From contig JAIUPD010000011.1 of assembly GCA_020161615.1 (NCBI GenBank), positions 1 to 64,000 of the forward strand: DNA of 64,000 nt. Reading direction: 5' to 3'. Origin of the DNA: Pseudomonadota bacterium (GTDB lineage: Bacteria > Pseudomonadota > Alphaproteobacteria > Rhodobacterales > Rhodobacteraceae). Positions 51,959 through 61,951 of this stretch are shown in pieces. Positions within the stretch are counted from its first letter, which is position 1. Each line of letters begins with the position of its first letter. The notes under the pieces were generated by a model. That model had not been told where the DNA came from and ran no database searches. It worked only from the letters and a program-made list of their open reading frames with translations. A program made the position numbers and the translations under genes.

Positions 51959-52969
51959 ATGTTCAACTACACGCTGAGACGATTGCTGCTGGCAATCCCG
52001 ACGCTTTTGTTCATCGCATTGGCCATTTTCCTGCTGCTGGAGCTGTCTCCGGGCGACCCGATGGCCGACATGCCCCTGACCATTCCCCCCGAGGTGCGCG
52101 AGCAGATGCGCCTGGCCCTGGGCCTGGGCGAGGCCTGGTACATCCGCTTCTTCAAGTGGCTCTACCTCTTCTCGGTCGTGGAGCCGAGCCATGTGCTGGC
52201 CAATATGACCGGCCTCGACTGGCTGGCGATCGAGGGGCAGCGGATCATTTCGTTCCAGACCCGCTCGCCAGTGGGCGACATCATCGCCCAACGCCTGCCG
52301 CAGACGCTGTGGGTGGTGGGCCTCAGCTATATCTTCGGGATCATGGTGGCGGTGCCGATCGGCATCTATTCGGCCTATCGGCAATATTCCTGGTTCGACC
52401 AGGCGGGCACCTTCATCTCGATGGTGGGCTTCTCGCTGCCCACCTTCTTCACCGGCCCCCTGCTGATGCTGATCTTCTCGATCTGGCTGGGCTGGTTCCC
52501 GATCATCTACGACACGACGCTGGTCGTCGACAGCTGGTACGATTTCGGCCTGCAACTGCGGCAGATGGCCATGCCGGTCTTCGTGCTGACCCTTTACAAC
52601 GCGGCGCAGATCACCCGCTTCATGCGCGCCTCGATGCTGGACAACCTGACCCAGGATTACGTCCGCACCGCCCGCTCGAAAGGCATGACGGAACGCATCG
52701 TGGTGCTGGTCCATGTGCTGAGGAATTCGATGATCCCGGTGATCACCGTCATCGCCCTGGGCATCCCCACCATCTTCACCGGCGCCATCATCACCGAGCA
52801 GATCTTCCGCGTGAACGGGCTGGGGGCACTGCTGATCACCGCCATCTATGCCTCGGACATTCCGATGGTGCTGACGCTTTCGGTCGTCTTCGCCATCCTG
52901 ATCGTCCTCTTCAACCTGATCGCCGACCTGCTCTACGCGGTCTTCGACCCGAGGATCCGCTATGAGTGA
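51959..52969 (+). CDS. dppB: Peptide ABC transporter permease DppB
   Basis: 336 residues, six predicted membrane helices. The EAA-type loop (DYVRTARSKGMTERIVVLVHVLRN) is clear near 232-255. It pairs with DppC and overlaps it by 8 bp. Confidence 0.95.
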   Translation: MFNYTLRRLLLAIPTLLFIALAIFLLLELSPGDPMADMPLTIPPEVREQMRLALGLGEAWYIRFFKWLYLFSVVEPSHVLANMTGLDWLAIEGQRIISFQTRSPVGDIIAQRLPQTLWVVGLSYIFGIMVAVPIGIYSAYRQYSWFDQAGTFISMVGFSLPTFFTGPLLMLIFSIWLGWFPIIYDTTLVVDSWYDFGLQLRQMAMPVFVLTLYNAAQITRFMRASMLDNLTQDYVRTARSKGMTERIVVLVHVLRNSMIPVITVIALGIPTIFTGAIITEQIFRVNGLGALLITAIYASDIPMVLTLSVVFAILIVLFNLIADLLYAVFDPRIRYE

Positions 52970-53888
52970 GACCGCGCCGCAGAAATCGCTGGACGTCGCC
53001 GCCTTCCGCCCGCCGCGCAACCAATGGTGGGACGTCTGGGACCAGTTCAAGGTTCACAAGGGCGCGCTGGCCGGCTCGCTGGTGTTCGGGCTCATCGTGC
53101 TCTTCTGCTTCATCGGCCCCTGGCTCTGGCCCTATGACGCAACCTTCATCGACATCCGCTCGCGCAATCAGGGCATGAGCCTGGCGCATCCTTTCGGGAC
53201 CGACCAGCTGGGCCGGGACATCATGGCAAGGATGATGGCGGGCGGACAGGTGTCGCTGGCGGTGGGCATCGTCGCCATGCTGCTGTCGATCCTGATCGGC
53301 ACGCTGATCGGCGTCGTCTCGGGCTATTTCCGCCGCATCGACGGGCTGCTGATGCGGATGACCGACCTGTTCCTGGCCCTGCCCCTGCTGCCCCTGCTGC
53401 TGGTCATGTCGATGCTCTTCCGCCAGCCGCTGTCCGCGGTCTTCGGGGTCGAAATGGGGATGTTCCTGCTGATCGTCACCGCCATCGGCATCACGTCCTG
53501 GATGCGCACGGCGCGGGTCGTGCGCGGCGATGTGCTGGCACTGAAGGAACGCGAATACGTGCTGGCGGCGCGGTCGATCGGCACGCCGCCCCGGCGGCTG
53601 ATCCTGCGGCATATCCTGCCCAATGTCCTGTCGCCGGTCATGGTCTCGGCCACGCTGATGATCGCCACCGCCATCATCACCGAAAGCGCGCTGAGCTTCC
53701 TCGGCATGGGCTTCCCGCCGGATTTCCCGACCTGGGGCCGTCTGGTCTATGACGGGATCGACTATCTGCAGCAATACCCCTCGCGGGCCATGCTGCCGGG
53801 CGTCTTCATCTCGCTGACAGTCTTGAGCGTGAACTACATCGGCGATGGGTTGCGGGACGCGCTGGATCCGCGGATCCGGGGGCGGTGA
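52962..53888 (+). CDS. dppC: Peptide ABC transporter permease DppC
   Basis: 308 residues with an N-terminal OppC-type segment (about 1-60) and five to six helices. FGTDQLGRDIMARMMAGG and the EAA-type loop (YVLAARSIGTPPRRLILRHILPN) are typical. Last gene of dppDFABC. Confidence 0.95.
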   Translation: MSETAPQKSLDVAAFRPPRNQWWDVWDQFKVHKGALAGSLVFGLIVLFCFIGPWLWPYDATFIDIRSRNQGMSLAHPFGTDQLGRDIMARMMAGGQVSLAVGIVAMLLSILIGTLIGVVSGYFRRIDGLLMRMTDLFLALPLLPLLLVMSMLFRQPLSAVFGVEMGMFLLIVTAIGITSWMRTARVVRGDVLALKEREYVLAARSIGTPPRRLILRHILPNVLSPVMVSATLMIATAIITESALSFLGMGFPPDFPTWGRLVYDGIDYLQQYPSRAMLPGVFISLTVLSVNYIGDGLRDALDPRIRGR

Positions 53889-53897
53889 GGGAAAGGC

Positions 53898-53981
53898 GGG
53901 GGGCCAGCCCCCTGCACCTCCCGCCAAAGGGGACCCTCGGGCCCCCTTTGGAAACCCCCGAGGATATTTGGAGAACAAAGA
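53898..53981 (+). repeat. Second copy of the composite palindromic repeat
   Basis: GGGGCCAGCCCCC (53900-53912), CCGCCAAAGGGG and CCCCGAGGATATTT...ACAAAGA (53956-53981) in the same order as the inverted unit at 40912-40992. It lies in the 144-bp convergent gap between dppC and dctD. Confidence 0.75.
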
Positions 53982-54006
53982 AGGGGCAGGTTTTCCCCTG
54001 CCCCTT
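53981..54006 (-). terminator. Terminator between dppC and dctD
   Basis: AAGGGGCAGG and CCTGCCCCTT form a 10-bp stem with a 6-nt loop. On the minus strand it is followed by a T-rich stretch (TTCTTTGTTC), so it best serves dctD; it may also stop dppC transcripts. Confidence 0.65.
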
Positions 54007-54032
54007 GGTCGTTCCGCGGCCGCTGCCGTGGC

Positions 54033-55415
54033 TCAGACGTAATCGGCGCGGCTGAGGCCGTATTTCGCCATCTTCTCGTTCAGCGTCCGGCGCGGCAGGC
54101 AGAGTTCCTCCATCACCGCGACGATCGAGCCCTTGTGGCGGCGCATCGTGTTGTCGATGAGCGTGCGCTCGAAGGCCTCGACGTAATCCTTGAGCGGCTT
54201 GCCCTCGGTGGTCAGCGCGCTGCCCGAGGCCTCGTTCTCGGCCATCACCAGCGACACGACCGAACCGGTGCCGCGGCGGCTTTGCAGCACGCTCTGTTCG
54301 GCGATGGACACCAGCTGCCGGATGTTGCCGGGCCAGGGCGCCTGCAACAGATAGGCCGCGTCCTGGGCCGAGAGATCGGGCGCCGGGCAGCCGTATTCCT
54401 CGGCGTAATCCCCGGCATAGCTCTTGAAGAGCGCCAGGATATCCTCGCCCCGGGTCCGCAGCGGCGGCAGGGTCAGCTTCATCGCCGCCAGCCGGTAATA
54501 AAGGTCGGGCCGCAGCACATCCTCCAGCGTCCGCCCCGGCTTGTGGTCGTTGCAGATGGCAACGATCCGCGTGGCGGGGGGCGCGGGCTGGTCATTGATG
54601 AAGGTGAGCAAGCGGCCCTGCAGCGCGGCGCTCAGCGATTCGACATCCTCGAGGCAAAGCGTGCCGCCGCGCGCCTCCTCGACCAGCGGCAGGCCACCGG
54701 CCTCGACCGGGCCAAAGAGCTTGGCGGCCAGCGCCTCGTCCTCGATCCCGGCGCAGGAGACGGCGACGAACTTGCGCCCGGCGCGGGGACCCACGGCATG
54801 CAGCGCGTGGGCCACCAGCGTCTTGCCGGTCCCCGTCTCGCCGTCGATCAGCACATGGCCGTCGGCCTGGCCGTAATCGAGGATATCCTCGCGCAGGCGC
54901 ACCATCTCGGGCGACTGGCCCACGAGGCGCCGCATGATCGTGCCGCCATCCGACAGCTCGTGCCGCAGCGCCCGGTTTTCCAGCGCCAGGCCCCGGGCCT
55001 TCAGCGCGCCGCGGGCTAGATCCGCCATCCGCTCGGGATCGAAGGGTTTTTCCAGGAAATCATAGGCGCCGAGGCGCATCGCCTCCACCGCCATCGGCAC
55101 GTCGCCATGGCCGGTGATCAGGATCACCGGCAGGCCCGCGTCCATCCCCATCAGCCGCTTCAGCAGCGCCATCCCGTCCATGCCCGGCATACGAATGTCC
55201 GAGACGACGATGCCGGGGAAATCGGCGCTCAGCATCGCCAGGGCCTCTTCGGCGCTGCCGAAGGTTTCGGGCTGGAAGCCCGAGAGCGACAGCCATTGGC
55301 TGATCGAGGCCCGCATGTCCTGTTCGTCGTCGATGACCGCAACGCGGGTTGGCGTGCGGCCGGCGAGCGGCGCGGTGGCGGGGTCCAGCTTGGGGGCGCT
55401 TTCCGGAGCGCTCAT
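54033..55415 (-). CDS. dctD: DctD-type response regulator without the GAFTGA loop
   Basis: 460 residues: receiver domain (1-125; phosphoacceptor Asp73 in SDIRMPG, Lys123), an AAA+ domain (about 158-390; Walker A GETGTGKT at 192-199, Walker B-like GGTLCLEDVE, arginine region RPDLYYRLA), and a Fis-type DNA-binding helix pair at the C-terminus. Where sigma-54 activators have GAFTGA, this protein reads KLFGPVEAGGLPLVEEARGG: the loop is missing. The Walker B Asp-Glu is also reversed to Glu-Asp. It probably does not act through sigma-54. Partner of dctB (60 bp upstream). Confidence 0.9.
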   Translation of the reverse strand: MSAPESAPKLDPATAPLAGRTPTRVAVIDDEQDMRASISQWLSLSGFQPETFGSAEEALAMLSADFPGIVVSDIRMPGMDGMALLKRLMGMDAGLPVILITGHGDVPMAVEAMRLGAYDFLEKPFDPERMADLARGALKARGLALENRALRHELSDGGTIMRRLVGQSPEMVRLREDILDYGQADGHVLIDGETGTGKTLVAHALHAVGPRAGRKFVAVSCAGIEDEALAAKLFGPVEAGGLPLVEEARGGTLCLEDVESLSAALQGRLLTFINDQPAPPATRIVAICNDHKPGRTLEDVLRPDLYYRLAAMKLTLPPLRTRGEDILALFKSYAGDYAEEYGCPAPDLSAQDAAYLLQAPWPGNIRQLVSIAEQSVLQSRRGTGSVVSLVMAENEASGSALTTEGKPLKDYVEAFERTLIDNTMRRHKGSIVAVMEELCLPRRTLNEKMAKYGLSRADYV

Positions 55416-55475
55416 GCAATCTCTCCTGATCGTCATGCGGCGGCGGGTCCGCGACCCGCCGAGCCAATATAGAGG

Positions 55476-57260
55476 TTATGCCGCCGATTGTCCGGCCTTG
55501 GCCAGTACCGGTAACGCAATATCGAACGCGGCGCCGCCCTCGGGCAGGTTCCGCGCGGTCAGCCGTCCGCCGTGGTCGGCGACGATCCCCGAGGAGATGG
55601 CAAGGCCCAGGCCCACGCCCTCGCCCGCCTTCTTCGAGGTATAGAAGGGCTCGAACACCTTGCCGATATCGGCGATGCCGGTCCCGTTGTCCTTGATGGT
55701 CAGCGTGACCGTATCGCCCTGGGTCAGGATCAGGTCGATCTGCGGCGCGTTGACGGCGCGGGTCGCATCGACCGCGTTGCGCATCAGATTGATGATGACC
55801 TGTTCCAGCCTCAGGCGGTCGCCCATCACCGTGACCGGTTCCTTGGGGAGGGTCCGCACCACCAGCACCCGGCGCTCGCGCAGCCGGGGTTCCATCATCG
55901 TCAGCGCCTCGGTCACGCAATCGCGCAGGTCGAGCGGCTCGAAGGCGTCGCCGCCCTTGCGGGCGAAGCTTTTCAACTGGCGGGTGATGGCGCCCATCCG
56001 GTCGATGAGATCGTCGATGCGCTGGAAGCTGACCAGCGCCTCCTCGCCCCGCCGCCTGGTCATCAGAAGCCGCGCGCCGGCCAGATAGGTCTTCATCGCC
56101 GCCAGCGGCTGGTTCAGCTCGTGGCTGACCGCGGCCGACATCTCGCCTAGCACGGCCAGTTTCGAGGATTGCGCCAGGGTCTGTTCCGCGACGTTCAACT
56201 CTTTCTGCACCTTCTCGCGCGCCGCGATCTCGCGCTGCAGGCGCAGGTTCAGCTGCCTCAGCTCCAGGGATTCCTGCTCCAGCCGGGCTGATTGCGACCA
56301 GGCCCGGCGCGAGAAGAGGTAAAAGACCATCGCCAGCAGGATCGCGAAACCCATGATGACCAGCGCCAGCACGCCGTTCACCTTTTCCCGCACGCCGTCA
56401 TAGGTCGTGTAGCTGATCAGCCGCCAGCCCCGATGCTGGACCCGGGTTTCCGACCGCAGAACCGCCTCGTTCGAGAGGAACGCATCGGGCCCCCTGCCCG
56501 CCAGATCGGCCGTGTAGCGCAGCGCGCGCTCGATGGCGGTGGGGGCGTCGCGCATCGACAGCGCCTCGGCCTCGGTCCGGCCACGCCAGCGAGGCTGCGT
56601 CGAGAGGATGATCCGCCCCTCGCTGTCCACCAGCGCCACAGCATCGAGGAGACCGGACCAGGAGCGTTCGAATTTCGCAAGATCCACCTCGACGGTGATC
56701 ACGCCCAGGATCTGCCCGCCCTCGCGGATCGCCCGGGCAAAGGCAAAGCCATAGCCGCCGGAATCGCGCGCCTGCACGGCAAATAGCGTCTCGTTGTTGC
56801 CGCTGCCATCGACCAGACGGCGCGAATCGACGAACAGCGCCTCGTTGCCGCGCTGGGTACCCAGGCGGTTGCGGTCGGTGGCCGCGACGACCCGCCCGGC
56901 GGTATCCAGAAGCTCGATCGAGGCCGCGCCGACCTCCTGCTGCAGCGAGATGAAGATCTGCGAGATCGTGGTGTAATTGCCCGAGCGCAGCGCCTCGCGC
57001 AGCACCGGATCGCGCGACAGCAGGATCGGCACCACCTGGGTGCGCTGCAACTCGGCCTCGATGTTCCCGGCATAGAGGACAAGCCGCAGCTGGGCCCGGT
57101 TGCGGGTGTCGACGGTGAAGCTTTCGCTCAGCCAATCGTCCATCACCCAGACCACGGCGACCGCCACGACCATCAGCAGCCCGACGATGGCCTTGCCCCA
57201 CGGGGGCAGGCCAAGCCGCAAGGGCGCCGCCGAGGCGGGGGTCGGGGTGACATCGCTCAT
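55476..57260 (-). CDS. dctB: DctB-type sensor histidine kinase
   Basis: 594 residues: membrane helix (about 24-41), periplasmic double-Cache-like sensor domain (about 45-290), second helix (about 296-316), coiled coil, then HisKA with His380 (AVSHELNQPLAAMKTYL) and a C-terminal ATPase domain (NLMRNAVDA, DNGTGI, GVGLGLAISSGI). In rhizobia DctB senses C4-dicarboxylates with DctD. No dicarboxylate transporter gene is adjacent here; the only TRAP system in the window is 50 kb away, and damaged. Confidence 0.92.
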   Translation of the reverse strand: MSDVTPTPASAAPLRLGLPPWGKAIVGLLMVVAVAVVWVMDDWLSESFTVDTRNRAQLRLVLYAGNIEAELQRTQVVPILLSRDPVLREALRSGNYTTISQIFISLQQEVGAASIELLDTAGRVVAATDRNRLGTQRGNEALFVDSRRLVDGSGNNETLFAVQARDSGGYGFAFARAIREGGQILGVITVEVDLAKFERSWSGLLDAVALVDSEGRIILSTQPRWRGRTEAEALSMRDAPTAIERALRYTADLAGRGPDAFLSNEAVLRSETRVQHRGWRLISYTTYDGVREKVNGVLALVIMGFAILLAMVFYLFSRRAWSQSARLEQESLELRQLNLRLQREIAAREKVQKELNVAEQTLAQSSKLAVLGEMSAAVSHELNQPLAAMKTYLAGARLLMTRRRGEEALVSFQRIDDLIDRMGAITRQLKSFARKGGDAFEPLDLRDCVTEALTMMEPRLRERRVLVVRTLPKEPVTVMGDRLRLEQVIINLMRNAVDATRAVNAPQIDLILTQGDTVTLTIKDNGTGIADIGKVFEPFYTSKKAGEGVGLGLAISSGIVADHGGRLTARNLPEGGAAFDIALPVLAKAGQSAA

Positions 57261-57317
57261 GCGTGCATACTAGGGGGGCGCGTGCGGCGCCTCAAGGCGC
57301 CGCGGCGCGCCGGCCCC

Positions 57318-57986
57318 TCAGGTGAGCGCCAGGGCGCCCATAACCCCCTGGAACAGCGCCGAACCATCGGTGCCGCCATGCTGCGCGCTGACCGCGCGCT
57401 CGGGATGCGGCATCATGCCGAGGACCCGGCGGTTCTCCGACAGGATCCCGGCGATCGAATGCTGCGAGCCGTTGGGGTTGTCGACATAGCGGAAGGCCAC
57501 GCGATCCTCGCCTTCCAGCAGCGCCAGCGTCTCGGCATCGGCCTGGTAATTGCCGTCGTGATGGGCAATCGGGATGATCGCCCGGGCGCCCTTGGCATAA
57601 CCCTGGGTAAAGGCGCTGTCGGCGGTGGCCACTTCCAGCGCGACGGGCTTGCAGATGAACTTGAGCCCGGCGTTGCGCATCAGGACGCCCGGCAGCAGGC
57701 CCGTTTCCACCAGCACCTGGAAGCCGTTGCAGACCCCCAGCACATAACCGCCCTTCTGGGCATGGGCCACGACCGCCGCGGCGATGGGCGAGCGGGCGGC
57801 GATGGCGCCGCAGCGCAGGTAATCGCCGAAGCTGAAGCCGCCGGGGATGCCGACCACATCGGTGCCGGGCGGCAGGGCTGCGTCCTTGTGCCAGACGCGG
57901 GTCACCTCGGCGCCGGCGGCCTCGAAGGCCACGGCCAGGTCGCGGTCGCAATTGGAACCCGGGAAGGTAATGACGGCGGCCTTCAT
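57318..57986 (-). CDS. purQ: Phosphoribosylformylglycinamidine synthase subunit PurQ
   Basis: 222 residues, class I glutamine amidotransferase that feeds ammonia to PurL in purine synthesis. Start [16 protein letters not shown], nucleophile Cys in LGVCNGFQ near 86, and PHPER near 196. The start at 57986 follows GGAGA. The usual small partner gene purS is not directly upstream; that gap (57987-58174) leads to divergent coxS instead. Confidence 0.95.
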   Translation of the reverse strand: MKAAVITFPGSNCDRDLAVAFEAAGAEVTRVWHKDAALPPGTDVVGIPGGFSFGDYLRCGAIAARSPIAAAVVAHAQKGGYVLGVCNGFQVLVETGLLPGVLMRNAGLKFICKPVALEVATADSAFTQGYAKGARAIIPIAHHDGNYQADAETLALLEGEDRVAFRYVDNPNGSQHSIAGILSENRRVLGMMPHPERAVSAQHGGTDGSALFQGVMGALALT

Positions 57987-58174
57987 GCGGCGTCTCCTGT
58001 GGGGGCTGGGATGGGCCTGCCATACTGCGTTGCCGCGGCCAAGAAAAGGGAAAACCCGCCCCCGCGCCTGCCCGCGCCGCGCGCCCCTGTCCAAGACCGG
58101 GGAATTAGTCCTAAGGTGGCATATCGCGGTCCGGCGGCCCGTGCTTACATGCCGCCATCCGAAGGGAGGGATAC

Positions 58175-58666
58175 ATGACCAAGGTTACACTGACCGTCAA
58201 CGGCCGGTCCATGTCGGGCGAGGCCGAGGGGAGGACGCTTCTGGTGTCGTTCCTGCGCGAAGAGCTGGGTCTGACCGGTACCCACGTAGGCTGCGATACC
58301 AGCCAATGCGGCGCCTGCGTCGTGCATGTGGACGGCAAGGCGGTGAAAAGCTGCACGGTTCTGGCGCAGGACGTGAACGGCGCCAGCGTCACGACGATCG
58401 AGGGGATGGCCAACGAGGACGGCTCGCTGGGCGTGGTCCAGCAGGCGTTCCAGGACCATCACGGGCTGCAATGCGGCTTCTGCACGCCGGGCATGGTGAT
58501 GTCCTCGGCCGCGCTTCTGGCCGAGAACCCCAAGCCCACCGAGGCCGAGATCCGCCATTACCTCGAAGGCAACATCTGCCGCTGCACGGGCTACCACAAC
58601 ATCGTCAAGGCGGTGCTGGCGGCCTCGGGACAGGATGTCTCGGCGCTGGGCGTCGCGGCCGAATAA
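58175..58666 (+). CDS. coxS: CO-dehydrogenase-type small subunit CoxS (2Fe-2S)
   Basis: 163 residues with two 2Fe-2S sites: C40, C45, C48, C60 (plant type) and C100, C103, C135, C137. Small subunit of the xanthine-oxidase-like molybdenum hydroxylases. It passes electrons from the Mo site in CoxL to FAD in CoxM. GGGAGGG before the start. First of coxSLM. Confidence 0.93.
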   Translation: MTKVTLTVNGRSMSGEAEGRTLLVSFLREELGLTGTHVGCDTSQCGACVVHVDGKAVKSCTVLAQDVNGASVTTIEGMANEDGSLGVVQQAFQDHHGLQCGFCTPGMVMSSAALLAENPKPTEAEIRHYLEGNICRCTGYHNIVKAVLAASGQDVSALGVAAE

Positions 58667-58685
58667 GAAACACATGCCGGATGAT

Positions 58686-58738
58686 GGGCGGATCGCCCAT
58701 CCTGCCGAACCCGGCCGCACAGGAGGGGCGATCCGCCC
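58686..58738 (+). other. Long-range hairpin between coxS and coxL
   Basis: GGGCGGATCGCCC (58686-58698) and its exact inverse (58726-58738) can form a 13-bp stem with a 27-nt loop in the 103-bp coxS-coxL gap. No T-run. Perhaps an RNA-processing or translational-control element. Confidence 0.55.
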
Positions 58739-58769
58739 GTCCCGGCCCGACATATTCAGGGAGGATTCC

Positions 58770-61151
58770 ATGCCCAAAGACGGTGGCATCGGCGCCAGCA
58801 CCAAGCGGCGCGAAGACATCCGCTTCCTCACCGGACGCGGCGTCTATACCGACGACCTCAACCTGCACGGCCAGACCTTCGCGGTCTTCTGCCGCTCGAC
58901 CGTGGCGCACGGCAAGATCGTGTCCATCGACACAAGCGCGACCGAGGCCATGCCCGGCGTGCTGGCGGTCTTCACCGGCGAGGATTTCAAGGACGTGGGC
59001 GGCAACCCCGCCGGCTGGCTGATCAACAGCCGCGACGGCACGCCGATGCGCGAACCCAAGCGCCCGGTGCTGGCGCATGGCAAGGTCCGCCATGTCGGCG
59101 ACGCCTATGCCGCCGTGGTGGCCGAAACCTATGCCCAAGCCAAGGACGCGGCCGAACAACTCGCCGCCGATACGGTGATCGACGAGCTGCCTGCCATCGT
59201 CGACATGAAGGCCGCCGTGGCCGATCCCTCGAACCGCGTGCATGACGAGATCCCCGACAACCTCTGCTTCGACTGGGGCTGGATCGAGGATAACCGCGCC
59301 GCGGTGGACGAGGTCTTCAAGTCCGCCCCCCATGTCACCACGCTGGAACTGGTCAACAACCGCCTCGTGCCCAACGCCATGGAGCCCCGCGCCTCGATCG
59401 GCGAGTATTTCCCCGGCACCGGCGACTACAAGCTGACCACCACGTCCCAGAACCCGCACCTGACCCGGCTGCTGATCGCCGCCTTCGTCATGGGCATCCC
59501 GGAGAACAAGCTGCAAGTCGTCGCGCCCGATGTGGGCGGCGGCTTCGGCTCGAAGATCTATCATTACGGCGAGGAAGCCGTGGTGCTGGCCGCCGCCAAG
59601 AAACTGAAGCGCCCGGTGCGCTGGACGGCGGAACGCTCGGAGAGCTTCCTGTCCGACGCCCATGGCCGCGACCATGTGACCAAGATCGAACTGGCCTGCG
59701 AAAAGGACGGCACCTTCCTCGCCTTCCGCACCGAGACGCTGGCCAATGTCGGCGCCTATCTGTCGAACTTCTCGACCGCGACGCCGACCTTCCTGCACGG
59801 CACGCTGATGGCCGGCCCCTACAAGGTGCCGAAGGTCTATGTCAACGTGAAGACCGTCTTCACCAACACCGCGCCCGTCGATGCCTATCGCGGCGCCGGC
59901 CGGCCCGAGGCGACCTTCAGCCTTGAGCGCGTGATCGACAAGATGTGCCGCGAGCTTGGCCTCGACCAGTTCGAGGTGCGCCGCAAGAACTTCATCACGC
60001 CGGACATGTACCCCTACACCACCCCGGTCGGGCTGGTCTACGACACCGGCAATTACCACGCCACGCTCGACAAGGCGCTGGAAATGACCGACCTCGCCGG
60101 GTTCGAAGCCCGCGCGGCGGAAGCCAAGTCTCGCGGCAAGCTGCGCGGCCTCGGCCTCAGCACCTGGATCGAGGCTTGCGGCATCGCGCCCTCGAACCTC
60201 GTGGGGGTGCTGGGCTCTCGCGTCGGCCTCTATGACGCGGCGACGGTACGGGTGAACGCCACCGGCAATATCTCGGTCATGACCGGCGCCCACAGCCACG
60301 GTCAGGGCCATGAAACCGTCTTCGCCCAGATCGTTGCCGAGAAACTCGGCGTCGATGCCAATTCGGTCGAGATCGTCCACGGCGACACCGCCAAGATCCC
60401 CTTCGGCATGGGCTCCTACGGCTCGCGCTCGCTGGCGGTCTGCGGCTCGGCCATCGACCGCGCCATGGGCAAGATCATCGCCAAGGGCAAGAAGATCGCC
60501 GCCCATATGCTCGAAGCCGCCGAGGGCGATATCGAGTTCAAGGACGGCACCTTCTCGGTCGCGGGCACCGACAAGGCCAAGACCTTCGGCGAAATCGCCT
60601 TCTCGGCCTATGTCCCCCACAACTACCCGCTGGAAACGCTGGAACCGGGGCTGGAGGAAACCGCCTTCTACGATCCCGGCAACTTCACCTATCCGGCGGG
60701 CGCCTATCTGTGCGAGGTCGAGGTCGATCCCGACACCGGCAAGGTGCAGGTCGTGGCCTTCCACTGTGCCGACGATTTCGGCAACATCATGAACCCCCTG
60801 ATCGTCGAGGGTCAGGTTCATGGCGGCGTCGGCCAGGGTATCGGTCAGGCTTTGTGCGAGAACACGAGTTATGACGAGAACGGGCAGCTCACCTCGGCCT
60901 CCTTCATGGATTACGCCATGCCGCGGGCGGATGACGTGCCCTTCTACAACGTGGATTATTCCTGCCAGACGCCCTGCACGCACAATCCCCTGGGCGTGAA
61001 GGGCTGCGGCGAGGCCGGGGCCATCGGCTCGCCGCCCGCCGTGGTCAACGCGGTCATCGACGCGCTGCACCGGGGCGGCTATGACCATGTGACGCATATC
61101 GACATGCCCGTCTCGCCCGCCCGGGTCTGGGCGGCGATGCAAAAGCACTGA
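58770..61151 (+). CDS. coxL: CO-dehydrogenase-type large subunit CoxL, form II
   Basis: 793 residues, molybdopterin-binding large subunit. The active-site loop is AYRGAGR (372-378), the form II signature; true form I CO dehydrogenase has AYRCSFR. Catalytic Glu748 in GCGEAGAIG. Form II enzymes have weak or uncertain CO activity and may oxidise other small molecules or aldehydes. Start at 58770 with GGGAGGA. Gene order S-L-M is that of form II clusters. No accessory coxDEF genes are in view. Confidence 0.94.
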   Translation: MPKDGGIGASTKRREDIRFLTGRGVYTDDLNLHGQTFAVFCRSTVAHGKIVSIDTSATEAMPGVLAVFTGEDFKDVGGNPAGWLINSRDGTPMREPKRPVLAHGKVRHVGDAYAAVVAETYAQAKDAAEQLAADTVIDELPAIVDMKAAVADPSNRVHDEIPDNLCFDWGWIEDNRAAVDEVFKSAPHVTTLELVNNRLVPNAMEPRASIGEYFPGTGDYKLTTTSQNPHLTRLLIAAFVMGIPENKLQVVAPDVGGGFGSKIYHYGEEAVVLAAAKKLKRPVRWTAERSESFLSDAHGRDHVTKIELACEKDGTFLAFRTETLANVGAYLSNFSTATPTFLHGTLMAGPYKVPKVYVNVKTVFTNTAPVDAYRGAGRPEATFSLERVIDKMCRELGLDQFEVRRKNFITPDMYPYTTPVGLVYDTGNYHATLDKALEMTDLAGFEARAAEAKSRGKLRGLGLSTWIEACGIAPSNLVGVLGSRVGLYDAATVRVNATGNISVMTGAHSHGQGHETVFAQIVAEKLGVDANSVEIVHGDTAKIPFGMGSYGSRSLAVCGSAIDRAMGKIIAKGKKIAAHMLEAAEGDIEFKDGTFSVAGTDKAKTFGEIAFSAYVPHNYPLETLEPGLEETAFYDPGNFTYPAGAYLCEVEVDPDTGKVQVVAFHCADDFGNIMNPLIVEGQVHGGVGQGIGQALCENTSYDENGQLTSASFMDYAMPRADDVPFYNVDYSCQTPCTHNPLGVKGCGEAGAIGSPPAVVNAVIDALHRGGYDHVTHIDMPVSPARVWAAMQKH

Positions 61152-61162
61152 GGGAGGTTCCG

Positions 61163-61951
61163 ATGTACAATTTCGACTTCGTGAAACCCGCCACCCTGGA
61201 CGAGGCCGTCGCCGCGCTGGGGGGCGAGGATGCGCAACCGCTGTCGGGCGGGCAGACCCTGCTGCCCTCGATGAAACAGCGCCTGAACGCGCCGGGGGTG
61301 CTGATCTCGCTGACCGGGATCGCCGCGCTGAAGGGCGTGAAACTGGAAGGCCGCACGCTGGTGATCGGCGCCGCCACCCCGCATGCGGTGGTGGCGACAG
61401 AGGCCGCCTCGGTCTATCCGGCGCTGGCAGCGCTGGCCGGCGGGATCGGCGATCCGGCTGTCCGCAACCGCGGCACCATCGGCGGCTCGCTCGCCAACAA
61501 CGACCCCTCGGCCTGCTATCCGGCGGCGGCGCTGGGCTCGGGCGCGACCATCGTGACGAACACGCGCGAGATCGCGGCCGATGACTTCTTTACCGGCATG
61601 TTCGAGACAGCGCTGGAACAGGGCGAAATCATCACCGCGGTCAAGTTCCCGGTGCCGGAGAAAGCCGCCTACCTGAAGTTCCAGCAACCGGCCTCGCGCT
61701 TCGCGCTGACCGGGGCCTATGTCGCGAAATACCAGGACGGCGTGCGGGTGGCGATCACCGGCGCCTCCGAGGGCGGCGTGTTCCGCTGGACCGAGGCCGA
61801 AGAGGCGCTGAACCGCTCCTTCACCGCCGAGGCGCTGAACGGCCTGTCGCTGCCCGCCGAGGGCATGATGGGCGACCTGCACGGCACCCCCGCCTACCGC
61901 GCCCATCTCTGCGCCGTCATGACCCGCCGCGCGGTCACCGCCGCAGGCTGA
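61163..61951 (+). CDS. coxM: CO-dehydrogenase-type medium subunit CoxM (FAD)
   Basis: 262 residues. FAD-binding motifs LSGGQTLLP near 30-38 and TIGGSLANNDPS near 109-120. It accepts electrons from CoxS and passes them to the respiratory chain. GGGAGG before the start, 11 bp after coxL. Confidence 0.94.
   Translation: MYNFDFVKPATLDEAVAALGGEDAQPLSGGQTLLPSMKQRLNAPGVLISLTGIAALKGVKLEGRTLVIGAATPHAVVATEAASVYPALAALAGGIGDPAVRNRGTIGGSLANNDPSACYPAAALGSGATIVTNTREIAADDFFTGMFETALEQGEIITAVKFPVPEKAAYLKFQQPASRFALTGAYVAKYQDGVRVAITGASEGGVFRWTEAEEALNRSFTAEALNGLSLPAEGMMGDLHGTPAYRAHLCAVMTRRAVTAAG

Noticed and set aside
57987-58174. Missing purS upstream of purQ
   Set aside because: The 188-bp gap is too short for purS and contains no fitting frame; purS is likely elsewhere.
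58605-61148. 847-codon open frame antisense to coxL
   Set aside because: Its composition is His/Gly/Arg-rich with no domain; coxL on the other strand has all family motifs. It is a shadow caused by GC-biased third positions.
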